DNA of 44,125 bases from a bacterium. Lineage in GTDB: Bacteria; Patescibacteriota; Gracilibacteria; Absconditabacterales; Absconditicoccaceae. The stretch lies in NCBI GenBank assembly GCA_020631605.1, contig JAHDGZ010000006.1, positions 1-44,125 on the forward strand. The letters are read 5' to 3'. Below the pieces are notes generated by a model. The model was not told the DNA's origin, did no database searches, and saw only the letters and a list, made by a program, of their open reading frames with translations. This document shows, in pieces, positions 9,514-19,557 of this stretch (its first letter is position 1; each line of letters begins with the position of its first letter). Position numbers and translations under genes: made by a program.

Positions 9514-12500
9514 ATGTGAATTTTTTCGGCAGCAGAAAAACTTGCTCACTCATTGGCTAAACCCCAAGGAAAAAAGCAAACTGATATTTCTGTCTGATCA
9601 AAAGATATAATATTCCAGTTGTTGCCCTTTAGAGATAATGAACTATGAGTAAGTCATTGGCATGCCTTACTACAAAATTTTGTGAAAGTAAAAAAAGAAA
9701 TACATTTTTATACTGTATGAGATGTTTCAAACATTAAGTTTTTTGCAGTAGTACCTTCATCTTTGTCAGACTACTTTAGAAATCAGTTTTTTGCTGCATA
9801 TCCGACATCAGATTTAGTGCAATACAGCAAGGGATTAAAACTTCCTTCAGCACGAACATATGTGCATATTGAACCTAAGACTGAGATTGCAACCAAGGAA
9901 TACTTTGTGCAAGATGGCTCATATATTGATCCAATGAAAGATATTATGACCATCTATGGTTCAATTCCAAAATGATGACAGCTGGTGCTCAGCTACAGTT
10001 ATATGTTTAGTAAGTCCACCTCATTCCGAGAAAAGGTATGGAAAAATACTAAGAAGGTAGCAAATCTTCTGCGAAATGGAGCAAAAAAGAAAGAAGAAGA
10101 ATGAGATAAGAAAGATGATGCAGACAAAGTCATGCAATATGAGCAAAACACCAATGAGGTCTTGTTGGCTCTATGATGCGGATTTCAGTGAGTAGATGCG
10201 GTGACGGAGTCGACAACACTAGACGCACTAACAAAAACATACGGAGCATTGTTACAAAAAGGAAAGCTCAAGATAAAAGAGAAAAAAAGACATATTCCAA
10301 TGAGTCGTAGCCAGGCAGTCAATTTTTTTCATGTGCCAACCAAAATAAATTTTGTACAATGATTGGAATATGCAGTCTTCCGTAAGCTGCCATTCCCAAG
10401 TAATCTTCCAACGCCCGAGAATACCTCTGAAAAGGAACTAGCAGTATTGGGTAAGACAGATTACAAAAGTGAATTGCACAAGTTTGGGATCAAGGATGAA
10501 GACAAGTTTAGGCATGTTTATGTAGTGGGTAAAACTGGTACAGGTAAATCAACGTTTCTATCTAATATGATCAAATCTGATATGATCGCAGGAAAGTGAT
10601 TGTGTCTGATTGATCCTCATGGTGATTTGGTAGATACAGTCATGGAGCACGTACCAAGCTATCGTGTAAACGATGTAGTACTTTTTGATGTGGGAGACCA
10701 AGAATTTCCTATAGGATTCAATCTCTTGCAACACAAGACAGAAGAGGAGAAGTTACGTGTGGTCTCTGGAGTAGTTTGAGTGTTTCATAAGATGTTTGGA
10801 CATAGTCGATGACCGAGACTAGAATATATTTTGAGAAATATTCTTCTTACCTTGGTAGATTATCCAAATGCTACTATCTTACATCTCTTGCGTATACTCA
10901 CCGACAAAAACTTTAGAGAGGATGTGTTGGTGCACTTGAAGGACCAGGTAGTGATGTGATTCTGGCGTAATGAATTTGATAAACGACAAGATAGACAGGT
11001 ACAAGATGCGATTGGTCCTATTACTAACAAAGTATGACAGTTTCTCTCATCATCTATTGTAAGAAATATATTTGGTCAGCCGAACTCCAAGCTGAACATG
11101 AGAGAGGCGATGGATAGCTGAAAGATAATTCTAGTAAATCTCTCCAAAGGTCGTATTGGTGAAGATAATGCCAAGATGATTTGATCACTCTTGGTGACCA
11201 AGGTAGAGATTGATGCTATGTCGAGAGCGGATATACCGGAGCGCGATAGAAAGGACTTTATGCTCTATATTGATGAGTTTCAAAACTTTGCAACTGAATC
11301 ATTTGCGACAATTCTCTCCGAGGCACGTAAGTATCGTCTCTCATTAATAGTAGCTAATCAGTATACGTCACAACTTGATGAGGTAGTACGTGATGCTATT
11401 TTTGGAAATGTGGGTACCGTGATATCCTTTACGCTAGGTCGTGATGACGCTGAAGTCATGTCCAAGCAATTCAAAGAAATGATATCACCAAATGATCTTT
11501 TATCATTGCCTAAGTTCAACGCGTATGTGAAGCTTATGATCGATGGAGTCATGTCCAATCCATTTAATATGTGGACATTGCCATTATCATCTCCAGAACA
11601 ATCAGAAGAAACAAAAGATAAGATAAGACGTCAATCTCATCAACGTTATGCAATGGAAAAATGAAGGCTAGAATCTCTTTTGGATGCACGGGCCAAGAAA
11701 AATTTCTCCAAACAAGAGGCAATTGCACAAAAAGCTAAGTTAGAGTGATTAGGTCTCGGTGCGGAGGAGATAGAGACTCTTACTGATATCAGGATAGAAA
11801 AACGTTTACTATTGTTCACTGATTATGCTATTGCATGAAATGAGCCAGATATGATGCTGATAGATGTAGAGCAGTGAGATCACAAAGCGATCTGGTATCG
11901 CAAGCCTAGATGATTTGAAGATCATACCAAGCTAGACATGAAGAGAATCAAAGGAAAGGACTATGAAAAAGATGGCAAGAAAATATATGAAGTAAAAGTG
12001 TGAATGTACGAACACAAGACTATTCAGAGTGAGGATGGAGACTGGTTGGATATCCGGATTGGAACAAAGAAAGAAGTAGTAGAGCAGTTGGATCACTGAT
12101 TCCAAAAAAAGGATAAACGAAAACTAGTGTCAAATATTAACAAGTTGCAAAATCCACAACCTATGAGTTATTCCCCAAGACAAGAGGAGGCAAAGGCAGA
12201 TAAATCATTAGAGAAATACAAAGAATATTTCACAGCATACAAGCTTGGTAATGAAGAGCCAGATGAATTAATCGTTGATACAGAGAAGTGAGCACATAGA
12301 GCTGTATTTTACTCAAAACCTGAATGAATAGAGCAGGAGGCGACACTTGATCCAAAGAAGACTAAATGAGCAGAATTTGCGATCCAGTGACATACTTTGC
12401 GTATCACAGTTGATAAGTATCACCACAAAACACTACAAAATGAGGCTAATAAGCCTTTAGAGATACGGGTTGGAACAGCTGAAGAAGTTGAAGAGCAACT

Positions 12501-12897
12501 GATTTACTGATTTTGAAATACTACCAAATATAGACCATTGCCTAATACAGAGAAACCAGCAGTTAAGAAAGTTACAAAAGCACAAAAAGGTGGGACTAAT
12601 GCGAAGAAAGTAACACCAGCCAGTGCACCGATAGATACAGGATGATGAGGTACATTTACCATCGCAGATATCAAAAAGTGAGAGCGATATGAGGGATATG
12701 TTAAGTTACTATACAATTATGGTATTTTTGTAACAGTAAAATGAGTTGAATGACTACTACACAAAAATTTCATTGTAGAAGTAGAGTGAGTGAAATTCAA
12801 AGACTACTATAATATTGGTGATAAAATTCGTGTCAAAGCCGACGGTTTCAAAGATGTGAAAGGTGAGCAAAAAGTAATCTGGAGTCAAAAGAAGTAG
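9514..12897 (+). CDS. VirD4/TraG-like P-loop DNA pump with duplicated domain and S1-like tail
   Basis: Large (1127-residue) ATPase of the type IV secretion/conjugation coupling-protein group, expected to move DNA or protein using ATP. The N-terminal ~250 residues resemble the N-terminal part of CPR proteins of this group (FFAVVPSSLSDYFRNQFFAAYP). Walker A GKTGTGKST lies near residue 338, followed by GLCLIDPHGDLV. Walker B FMLYIDEFQNF lies near 586, and QYTSQL near 615. After about residue 720 there are two copies of an unknown ~105-residue module, then an S1-like domain (GERYEGYVKLLYNYGIFV). The frame is open back to 9259 with no clear start; the ATG at 9514 is conservative, and TTG 9490 or GTG 9379 are possible. 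It is divergent from the PriA-like gene. Confidence 0.85.
11790..12520 (+). repeat. Tandem duplication of an unknown ~105-residue protein module
   Basis: Within the DNA-pump gene, roughly 11790-12105 and 12205-12520 encode two diverged copies of one module. Shared elements in order are GNEPD, VD.E(Q/K)G.H(K/R)A, Y.KP.G, a KG pair, HKT.Q, IR(I/V)GT..EV.EQL and GF. The copies are similar in protein but not in DNA, so the duplication is old. No function is known to me. Confidence 0.7.
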
Positions 12898-12930
12898 AAT
12901 CTCATGAAAGTAATTGAAAAATGAGATATG

Positions 12931-12958
12931 TTGACAAAAAGTGTTATATGTGTATAAT
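12931..12958 (+). promoter_or_regulatory. Promoter: TTGACA, 16-base spacer, TATAAT
   Basis: A perfect -35 and a perfect -10 with 16 bases between them. The -10 ends 33 bases before the ATG at 12992. It sits in the only gap between two same-strand genes. This is the best promoter in the window and fits a sigma-70-type consensus. Confidence 0.8.
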
Positions 12959-12991
12959 TTGTATGTTTATTATACAATATCTTTTTGTTCA

Positions 12992-14419
12992 ATGAGAAAT
13001 GATTTAGCTACCAGTATAGTGCAATGATTGTCAGAAAATGGAGATGTTGAATCAAAAATTAATCTTTTCGCCTCCTTGGATATGCCTGATCTTCCTGAGG
13101 AGCTTAGGAATTTGATAGAACAAGCGTTAAATATAGTTTCAAATTTTTCCACAAATGTGGCTAAGTACAAAGACGTATACAATAAGTTAAGTCAGAAACG
13201 TGAGGAGGATAGTTTACCTTCATTAGAGACTATATTGCTAACCATGGGTATGAGCAATGACCAAAAAGCAGTAAGGTTAAAGAGTCTAACAAAAGATATA
13301 TCTCAGTTTCAGTGATTAAAAAAAAACAATATAACTACATGTCTGACTCAAATTCATAAGTTACATGAAGAGCATAAAATCTGACCATTTGAGTTACAAA
13401 AGCATCCATCAATTATGGAGCAAAATATAAAGACATTACAAAAAATCAATGATCTCACACGAGAAGACGCAAAATCTCTATTCCAACTTGGCGCAGATCA
13501 CTGAGTATTTTGAATTGATGAAGAGATAGAAAGTCTCAAAAACATCTTAAGACATTGTGATGACATCAATCCTAGGGGTTTTGTAAGAGTTGGATCTAAT
13601 ATTATTAAAGTATTAGTGTCTGTAGTTTTATCGATGATGTTTACTACATTACAAACATCAGATCCAAATGATTATTCTCATCCCTTAAAGACATGATTAC
13701 TATTTGCACTAGTATTTGGAGCTAGTTTCGTCTGATTCAGTAAATTAATGAAATTGACAGATGATACGTGAGGACCAACACAATACGATGAATGATTACT
13801 CTTGGCTAACAAAGATGAATTTCTTAGGATTCAGCAGTCACTTCAACAAAAGTGAGATCATCTAGACAAAATAAAGACTCTGGATATATCTTTTGACGAA
13901 TGAGTTGATACAAGTGTTTTGGTTAAACAATGAATTTTCACCAAAGAGGAGTATGGTAATCTGAGCGAAGAGTTTATCTTGCAAAATGAGAAGAATCAAG
14001 CCAGGATTATGGATTATCTAAGTTTAAGCGAATTGTGAAGATTGAGGTTGAATAAAAAAATAACTTCTAAAATGATCGAGCATATACTCAAGAAGAAAGC
14101 ACTGATTGATAGAGTAGCAAGGGTCAAGAATAAGAAGTTAACTGAAATAATGGATACTTATATCAAAATAGCTGAGTTAGATGATGCTGAAGAACAAAAG
14201 TACTGATTTTGGGATGCAGAGTTGATTTTAAAAACAATATTCCCACAGTACGATACTTTTGAAAAAGCAGACATAGGTTCAATACTTCAATTATTAAGCA
14301 TATTTATGGACCCAGAAAATGGATGAGAGTATTCTTTTCCAGAGTCTTTGGAGAATAAAGATCAACCTCTTGATTTAGAAGAGTTGAAACTCCCTATAAA
14401 AGAAGATAGAAAGGCCTAA
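12992..14419 (+). CDS. Two-helix membrane protein of unknown function, 475 aa
   Basis: No family recognised. It starts at the first ATG after a strong promoter. Residues 1-195 are hydrophilic and helical. Two membrane spans follow near 208-228 (VLVSVVLSMMFTTL) and 236-255 (TGLLFALVFGASFVGF). The remaining ~220 residues are charged and helical. Both ends would lie on the same side of the membrane, probably the cytoplasm. Gly is often TGA. The stop TAA shares three bases with the stop of the next gene on the opposite strand. Confidence 0.8.
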
Positions 14420-14844
14420 GCAACCTTATAAGCACTATTGATATCTTGCATCAGTCTCATTGGTTCTTCGAGTGCCCAACCAAATGTCATATGCAAGAAG
14501 TTGTTCTTGCGTTGTGCTGATTGTAGAGTAGCCATATGTTCGTTCATAGTTGCTACCAAGCCGTATTCTTGAGTGTGGGCTCATCATTGTGCGAGGTCTT
14601 TTTGGATATCACGAAGGTGATGTCTTAGTTTTTTGATTAATCAAACAACACGATCTACCATCAAGAAGTCGCCGTGTCATCCAGATCATCAGAAATTACT
14701 AACTACCTTACTTGCATATTCTCTGATAGCTTCCCAAGTAAGAGTCATAGCTTGACTGATTTGATTGACGCAGTCAGAGATGATGTTAAGGTGTCATTGA
14801 ACAGAATTAGATGATTCGCTAGCTGTGTTGATTGATCAATTCAT
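14416..14844 (-). CDS. Hypothetical helical protein, 142 aa
   Basis: No family recognised. The ATG at 14844 is the first in frame, but the frame stays open to about 15000. That upstream part would encode very hydrophobic sequence (YIFFVTIFF, then VVFFLFV) without an ATG, GTG or TTG start, so a longer membrane form starting at ATT or ATA cannot be excluded. The visible protein is helical, with a Gly/Ser/His turn (NFGGSGGHGDF) near residues 49-59 made mostly of TGA codons. Its TAG stop overlaps the stop of the 475-residue gene. Confidence 0.6.
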
Positions 14845-14922
14845 GAGTAGGGTAGTAGAAGAATAAATGTTTTGTGATGATTCCAGTGTACGAACGAATA
14901 GAAAAAAAACTACTTTTCAGAC

Positions 14923-14982
14923 TTTTTTGTCACCAAAATAATCAGAAAAAAAGAGAAGATCAAAAAATATAGTGACAAAAAA
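14923..14982. repeat. Perfect 11-base inverted repeat in a gene-poor gap
   Basis: TTTTTTGTCAC at 14923-14933 pairs perfectly with GTGACAAAAAA at 14972-14982, with 38 AT-rich bases between. It lies in the 256-base gap 14845-15100, which otherwise holds only the promoter at 15046. It could be an AT-rich hairpin in a leader or an operator pair, or chance. Confidence 0.45.
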
Positions 14983-15045
14983 AATATACGACGTAGAGTC
15001 GAAAACCTAAAGTTATCAGCAAGAAAGATGTCTAGGGGTGATAAT

Positions 15046-15074
15046 TTGCACAATAGCAGCACGTAGTGTATAAT
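15046..15074 (+). promoter_or_regulatory. Promoter of LRR protein gene: TTGCAC, 17 bases, TATAAT
   Basis: The -10 is a perfect TATAAT and the -35 matches four of six consensus bases. The -10 ends 26 bases before the ATG at 15101. Confidence 0.65.
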
Positions 15075-15100
15075 CAGGTATCTTTACTTGGTATCTACTT

Positions 15101-15859
15101 ATGTCAAAGCTGTGATGGATCACCTATGTATTATGAATAGGAGTATATGGAGTCGTGTCTTGGTGAATTGCTAGTGACATGTTTTATCATGCAAAAACAT
15201 ATGAGAATACAATAGTACAAGAAGTAGAAATAGACGGGCAAGTTGTTGAAGTTGCTGAAGAAGAGTATACAGATAGAGTAATAGAAGAAAAGAGTGTGAG
15301 TCCTACACCCACATTAAGTTTTTCAACACAAACAGTTGAGTGAGTATGAGAAGAAGACAAAGAACTAACCTTGTGTCAGAAGCAAGGTGATATGTCAGAG
15401 TCAGAGTGTGAGACGCTACTTGCATTCTATGAACAAATGAATGGAGACGTGTGGAAAAATAATGATTGACGAAAAAAGACAGAGAGTGTGTGTAGTTGGT
15501 ATGGAGTTTGATGTCAGTGATGAAGTGTAGTGACACTTCAGTTAGCAAACAACAATATAGTCTGATGGTTGTCTCCAGAAATTGGTAAGCTATCAAGTCT
15601 CATATCATTAGATCTATCTGGTAACAACAAACTAACCTGACCACTTAAAGTGGTAGAGGAGTTGGAATTTCTCAAAAGAGTAAACGTAGTTGATGCAAGC
15701 CTGTGTTGAAGATTAGGTGATGGTATGATTGAAAAGTTAGAATCAAACAAAGCGTTCAATCTCTACGCAAGATGAAACAATCTTTTGTTAGATAAACTTA
15801 GTGAACAGGTTGCCTATACTATAGGAGAACAGAAGAATCCAAGAATCTGTGCACGTTAA
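15101..15859 (+). CDS. Leucine-rich-repeat surface protein, plant-type
   Basis: 252 residues. The N-terminus is a hydrophobic anchor or signal (LGWITYVLGIGVYGVVSWGI) after Lys3. An acidic linker follows, then the LRR unit near residues 110-190. The cap before the repeats reads LLAFYEQMNGDVWKNNDG and CSWYGVGCQGG, as in plant receptor-type LRR proteins (CsWyGVtC). After it come L.LANNNIVGWLSPEIGKL and LDLSGNNKLTGPL. LRRs bind proteins, so an exported role in contact with other cells or the host is likely. Only two or three repeats are present, so the array is short. Its own promoter lies upstream. Confidence 0.8.
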
Positions 15860-15863
15860 TATA

Positions 15864-16262
15864 TTAGAGGAGGGAAAGTGATTGTCCTGGGACAAAGTAC
15901 TTAGGTGTGCCCAATCTTTTCATCATTACTTCACGACAAAAATCTATAGCTATAGATTGTTCAACAGTAGGAAAAGGTATTACAAAAGTAGCTCATCCAA
16001 TTCATTCCAGATGTTGTAGATGATGATCATATCAGTTAGTGATATCTGCTAGATACACTGATGGTTTTTCAGTTTCAAAGACACTAGTTTGATCTATATT
16101 CGTGTCATAGAGAAAAATAAAATCATCAATATGAATGATCGAGTGACTTTCATCTTTAGACAATGAATGTGATGGGCCATTAATGAGTACTGTTTTTTCA
16201 TCAATAGAAATTCAAGGATGAGATAAGAAGATCGTTTTGTCTCAATCAAAGCGTATTTCCAT
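15864..16262 (-). CDS. Hypothetical protein, 132 aa
   Basis: No family recognised with confidence. The ATG at 16262 is 31 bases downstream of the Nudix gene's stop on the same strand, so the two are probably cotranscribed. The sequence looks like a small beta-rich globular domain (MEIRFDGDKTIFLSHPG, then TVLINGPSHS). A His-rich stretch near residues 84-90 reads YDHHLQHLEG. The stop lies 4 bases from the stop of the LRR gene on the other strand. Confidence 0.65.
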
Positions 16263-16293
16263 AGAAGTTAGTAGTAGAGCTGATAAGAGTGTT

Positions 16294-16788
16294 TTAGTCT
16301 AGTTTTTTAAGAAAGTCTTCTTTGATCTGTGATCTTTTGTCCTGTTTCGTGATAGAGAGATGTGCAGTTCTGATAAGTTCTCTCATATCAGGGTAGTAGA
16401 GTAGTTCGATAATAGTAGAAATACTTGCTCGCATATAAACACCAAGATATCATTCACCATCAAAAATTTGTACGGATGAAGGATCTCCAGAATACTCAAC
16501 GAGGAAATAGGTAACATCTTTATTTAGTGTTCAATGTCCGTCAGCACTTCTTAACTGAGTAGTTCAAACTTTTTGTTTCAAAAGGAGGTTGTTGATCGGC
16601 AATCATGTTTCTTCTCAAATTTCTCTAAGAGCAGCAGTTTCTGTGCTTTCTCATTGTTGGATCTTACCTTTGGGAGCAACCCACTCAATCTTTCCTGATT
16701 TAGCGTGTCTTTTGATAAGCAAATATCTTGGTCAGTCATCACTGATATAATAAACGATACCTCAAGCTGATTGTATTATTTCTGTCAT
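16294..16788 (-). CDS. Nudix hydrolase
   Basis: Cleaves a nucleoside diphosphate linked to another group; the substrate is unknown. The 164-residue protein has a complete Nudix box at residues 41-63: GKIQQGE, seven residues, then REIGEETGL, with the conserved Gly residues encoded by both GGN and TGA. N-terminal SAGGIVYYI and RYLLIKR are typical of the fold, and WVAPKGKIQ resembles diadenosine-polyphosphate hydrolases and house-cleaning enzymes. It is upstream of a small unknown gene in the same direction. Confidence 0.9.
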
Positions 16789-16821
16789 AGGTCTAGTGGT
16801 AATGTATGTATAAAAAGTTGG

Positions 16822-17283
16822 TTAGAACAAACTTCGCTTGCTGCTATCAAAGAGATCTTCATCAATCATAGTCGCAATGCGATTGGCAGCAGAGGCACGT
16901 CATTCTTGTACACGTGCAAAGCTCGTATCTATTCAATCTATGCTATTGTTATCTGAAAGTCTGTCTTGTTGTCCAGATCAAGTATCTTGTATGTTAGTCT
17001 CGTCTACGATCTTTTGACGTGTCTCGATTACTTCTTGTTTGAGATTGTCAAAGTCTTTGTGAGGTGCCTCAGCTAGTGACTCGTTGCTTAGTATCTCTCC
17101 ATGAAGATCTTTCAATTCAGATGTGGTTTCGAGAACAACGGTTTCTGTTAGAGTATCTTTTCGTTTTTCTAAAGTAGTCAGAGATCTTTTCGTAATGTCT
17201 TTCACACGATCCCATAAGGAGAGGGCATTTTTCTGCTCATTCTGTGACTGTTTTTCAAATGTGTTATCAAGTATATTTACCAT
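16822..17283 (-). CDS. Hypothetical coiled-coil protein next to hrcA, 153 aa
   Basis: No family recognised. The protein is charged and helical, with a likely coiled coil between residues 10 and 100 (TLEKRKDTLTETVV, ELKDLHGEIL). No Cys, signal peptide or membrane span is present. It lies 28 bases after the hrcA-like gene on the same strand, a place where other bacteria often have grpE. I see no GrpE signature, so I do not assign that name. Confidence 0.65.
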
Positions 17284-17311
17284 AGGAGAGAAAAAGAATA
17301 TCAGAAGTGAT

Positions 17312-17980
17312 CTAACCGTATTGTTGTACTATCTTGTTTAAGATCGAAAGATTTTTTTTGTAATCAACTCTTAATGGTCAGAGAATACAAACTATACCAT
17401 TATAGCCGTTAACATTTACTTTTCCATAAACACATGACATGATAACTCATTCATGATCAATAAATGTATAGTATGCTTCTTGTTGTTTGAGCATCTTTGT
17501 TCCAATGGTCTCAACGATTTCTTTCTTCTCAATAAAGTCAACAATGGTCTCTACCGTTTCTTGCTCATCATTGACATGCTTGAGCAATTTATTAACACCT
17601 AGGTAGTAGTACTCATCATTATCAAGAAAGCCACAGACAACTCAGTCTGCTCGTTCTCCTATCTTTTCTACTAAATATTTTAGTGAGTTTCTTGCCATAT
17701 CAGTATCTAAGTTTGCTGGAACCAGTGAGGTTCACTTATCACTTTGAAAAGTATCGATATATGCACTGAGTCACTCCACCGTTGGTATTCTTCCAGAGCT
17801 ATTGTATGGTTGATAGACTAGTCCACTTTCTTCCAATAGATTTAAATATTTTCTCAATGTAGAAGGTGCGTATTTTACATCTTCTAAAGTATGGAGATAT
17901 TTAGACCCAACTGGTCATCATTTTTCAATATAATTTTCGATCACTATGTCTAGCAGAGCTAGAAGTTTATCTTTTTTCAT
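17312..17980 (-). CDS. hrcA: HrcA-like heat-shock repressor, short form
   Basis: HrcA represses chaperone genes by binding CIRCE operators. The N-terminal winged-helix region fits the family: LLALLDIVIENYIEKGGPVGSKYL, then STLRKYLNLLEESGLV and the SSGRIPTVEGLSAYID motif near residues 64-80. The protein is 222 residues, against about 340 for typical HrcA, so the middle domain is reduced. The C-terminal part (VNVNGYNGIVCILGPLRVDY) matches the HrcA end, where family members have GP.R..Y. It is followed by a coiled-coil gene; no groEL, dnaK or CIRCE is visible. Confidence 0.8.
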
Positions 17981-18011
17981 AATTGAATAGTAGCATAAGA
18001 AGGATGCTTTT

Positions 18012-18039
18012 ACTATAAAAAAAACCTCGTCTGACGCAA
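18012..18039 (-). promoter_or_regulatory. Promoter of hrcA-like gene: TTGCGT, 16 bases, TATAGT
   Basis: Read on the minus strand, TTGCGT and TATAGT are 16 bases apart and the -10 ends 31 bases before the hrcA ATG. The spacer holds the short palindrome CGTCAGACG and a run of T. No CIRCE-type inverted repeat was seen here. Confidence 0.6.
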
Positions 18040-18082
18040 GGTGAGTTACTTGAAGAAAAAAGTAATGTATAACATGAACTCT

Positions 18083-18589
18083 TTACGTCAGTGAAGAAGA
18101 AACAATGGTAGAAACTGGTGTCTGAATGCATATCCTCAGTGATGATGCATGAAGATACTCAGTAATGGTAAAAACTAACATAGCTTTGAGTGTATGTATA
18201 ATCTGCCATTTTTGTCATTCGATATCGTTGTCACGTTGAGAGAGGAGTGAGGAAATGTTACCAGGGATAAGAGATCTTCATCTTTGTGAAATATAATAAT
18301 CAATGCTGATTTCCTTCTTTGATTGTGTCTGTGTGTCTGTTTCTGATTTAGTTGGTCATTGGTTGAGAGAGACAAATAGTTCTTTCATAAGACGATTGTT
18401 TTCACTGTCTATAGTCTCAAGATGTTCTGCAAAGGCTTCTTTGAACTGTCGCAGATTTATTGCTTTATAAAAATTCATATGCTCAAAAGAACGTTCTACT
18501 TCTTCACGAAGATATCATGCAATATCTAATGAGTTCAGATAATGAGTTATTTCACGTTTATAGTGAGTTTTTTTTGATAGTGGCTTCAT
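18083..18589 (-). CDS. Hypothetical protein, 168 aa
   Basis: No family recognised. It starts at an ATG 27 bases after the stop of the FtsE-like gene, on the same strand, so the two may be cotranscribed. Residues 1-75 are charged and helical (HYKREITHYLN, YLREEVERSFEH). A Thr/Gln/Lys linker follows and a mixed C-terminal part ends at TAA. No membrane span or signal peptide is present, so it does not replace FtsX. Confidence 0.6.
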
Positions 18590-18616
18590 ATCTATGAGAC
18601 TAGTGAGTATAAATTG

Positions 18617-19366
18617 TTATGCAGATTTTTTACGAGTAATGGTGTGATCAATCAATGATCCTCTTGTGTAAGAAGATGCTTTCTTGGTTCTCTCTAGTTG
18701 TGTTCATTCTAGTGTAATAAAACGTACCTGAGATTGTTCAGTGATGTATTTGGTAAGCATTAAGTCATGGGTGATAACGATCATTGTATGACCGAGCTTG
18801 TGAGCTGAAATCATAAGATCAGCAGTCAGCTTACTTGAAGTTCGATCAAGGTTTCATGTTGGTTCATCAGCGATCATGAGAGTTGGCTTTTTAATCATTG
18901 CTCTAGCAAAGGATACTTTTTGTTTTTCTCCACCAGAAAGATGATGTAACATTTTTCCTCAGAGATGAGCTATTCAGAGTTGCGAAACAATATTTCTATA
19001 TGCAGAGTCAATACTATCGAAATCATGGCCCATTAACCACAGTGGATAAGTGATATTGTCTGCAACATTTTTACTGCTCAGTAAGTTGTTGTTTTGGAAG
19101 ACAAGACCTAGTTGTTTTTTATATGCTTGTAGTTCATTATCAGAAAATCTGCTGATATCTTCACGGCCTCGAAATACTTGCCCAGTTTGCGCTGGTAAGT
19201 TTCCTGTGAGTAGTTTCATAAGAGTTGTTTTACCTGAACCAGAAGCTCATTGAATAATCACAAAGTCTCCCTTGTTAATCTCTAGATTAAGTCAATTTAA
19301 TAAAGGAGTATCATCGTATGACCAGGTAAGGTTATGTGTTGAAAGTATAGTTTCTGTTGAGTGCAT
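18617..19366 (-). CDS. ftsE: FtsE-like ABC transporter ATPase
   Basis: ATP-binding subunit of the FtsEX/LolD/MacB-like ABC family. FtsE with FtsX links ATP hydrolysis to cell-wall hydrolases at division. The 249-residue protein has Walker A GASGSGKT at residues 40-47, whose first Gly is a TGA codon. Then follow the Q-loop region [11 protein letters not shown], the signature [16 protein letters not shown] and Walker [14 protein letters not shown]. The H-loop region is VITHD. The ATG at 19366 fits family length. No ftsX-like permease lies next to it. It could equally serve another exporter. Confidence 0.8.
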
Positions 19367-19418
19367 ATGATGGTAGTTGATATAAATAGTACAATTTCAA
19401 CTATATAGAATCCTCCAT

Positions 19419-19487
19419 ATGAGTAAAAAAAACAAGACTCATTTCTTTATGATTGATTGACATTTTTCTTCTATGCATCGTGAGTAG
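19419..19487 (+). CDS. Possible leader peptide of pheS, 22 aa
   Basis: A short frame starts at ATG 19419 and ends at TAG 19485-19487. It contains the run THFFMIDGHF with three Phe among 22 residues, two of them adjacent. The stop is 17 bases before the first arm of a hairpin switch ahead of pheS. Leader peptides rich in the cognate amino acid control pheST in enterobacteria. No Shine-Dalgarno is visible, so translation is unproven. Confidence 0.4.
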
Positions 19488-19504
19488 GTATTTGTGCTTT
19501 GCAA

Positions 19505-19557
19505 TTATCTCTAAGATGCCTATAGGGAGATAACATAGGATTTACTATCTCTTTTTT
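19505..19557 (+). promoter_or_regulatory. Candidate attenuator upstream of pheS
   Basis: Three segments can pair in two exclusive ways. TTATCTC (19505-19511) can pair with GAGATAA (19527-19533). Alternatively GAGATA (19527-19532) can pair with TATCTC (19546-19551), which is followed directly by six T, as in an intrinsic terminator. The upstream gene runs the other way, so this plus-strand terminator can only act on a transcript of pheS itself. It ends 8 bases before the pheS ATG. Confidence 0.55.

Noticed and set aside
17981-18060. CCTCGTCTGACGCAAGG with an A run as a terminator on the minus strand
   Set aside because: The stem is only 3-4 bp with a bulge, and the region is better explained as the spacer of the hrcA promoter.
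19419-19487. Reading THFFMIDGHF as a remnant of a 5'-3' exonuclease (PolA N-terminus, LLLIDG)
   Set aside because: The resemblance is only about five residues and the frame stops after 22 codons; the leader-peptide reading fits the hairpins better.
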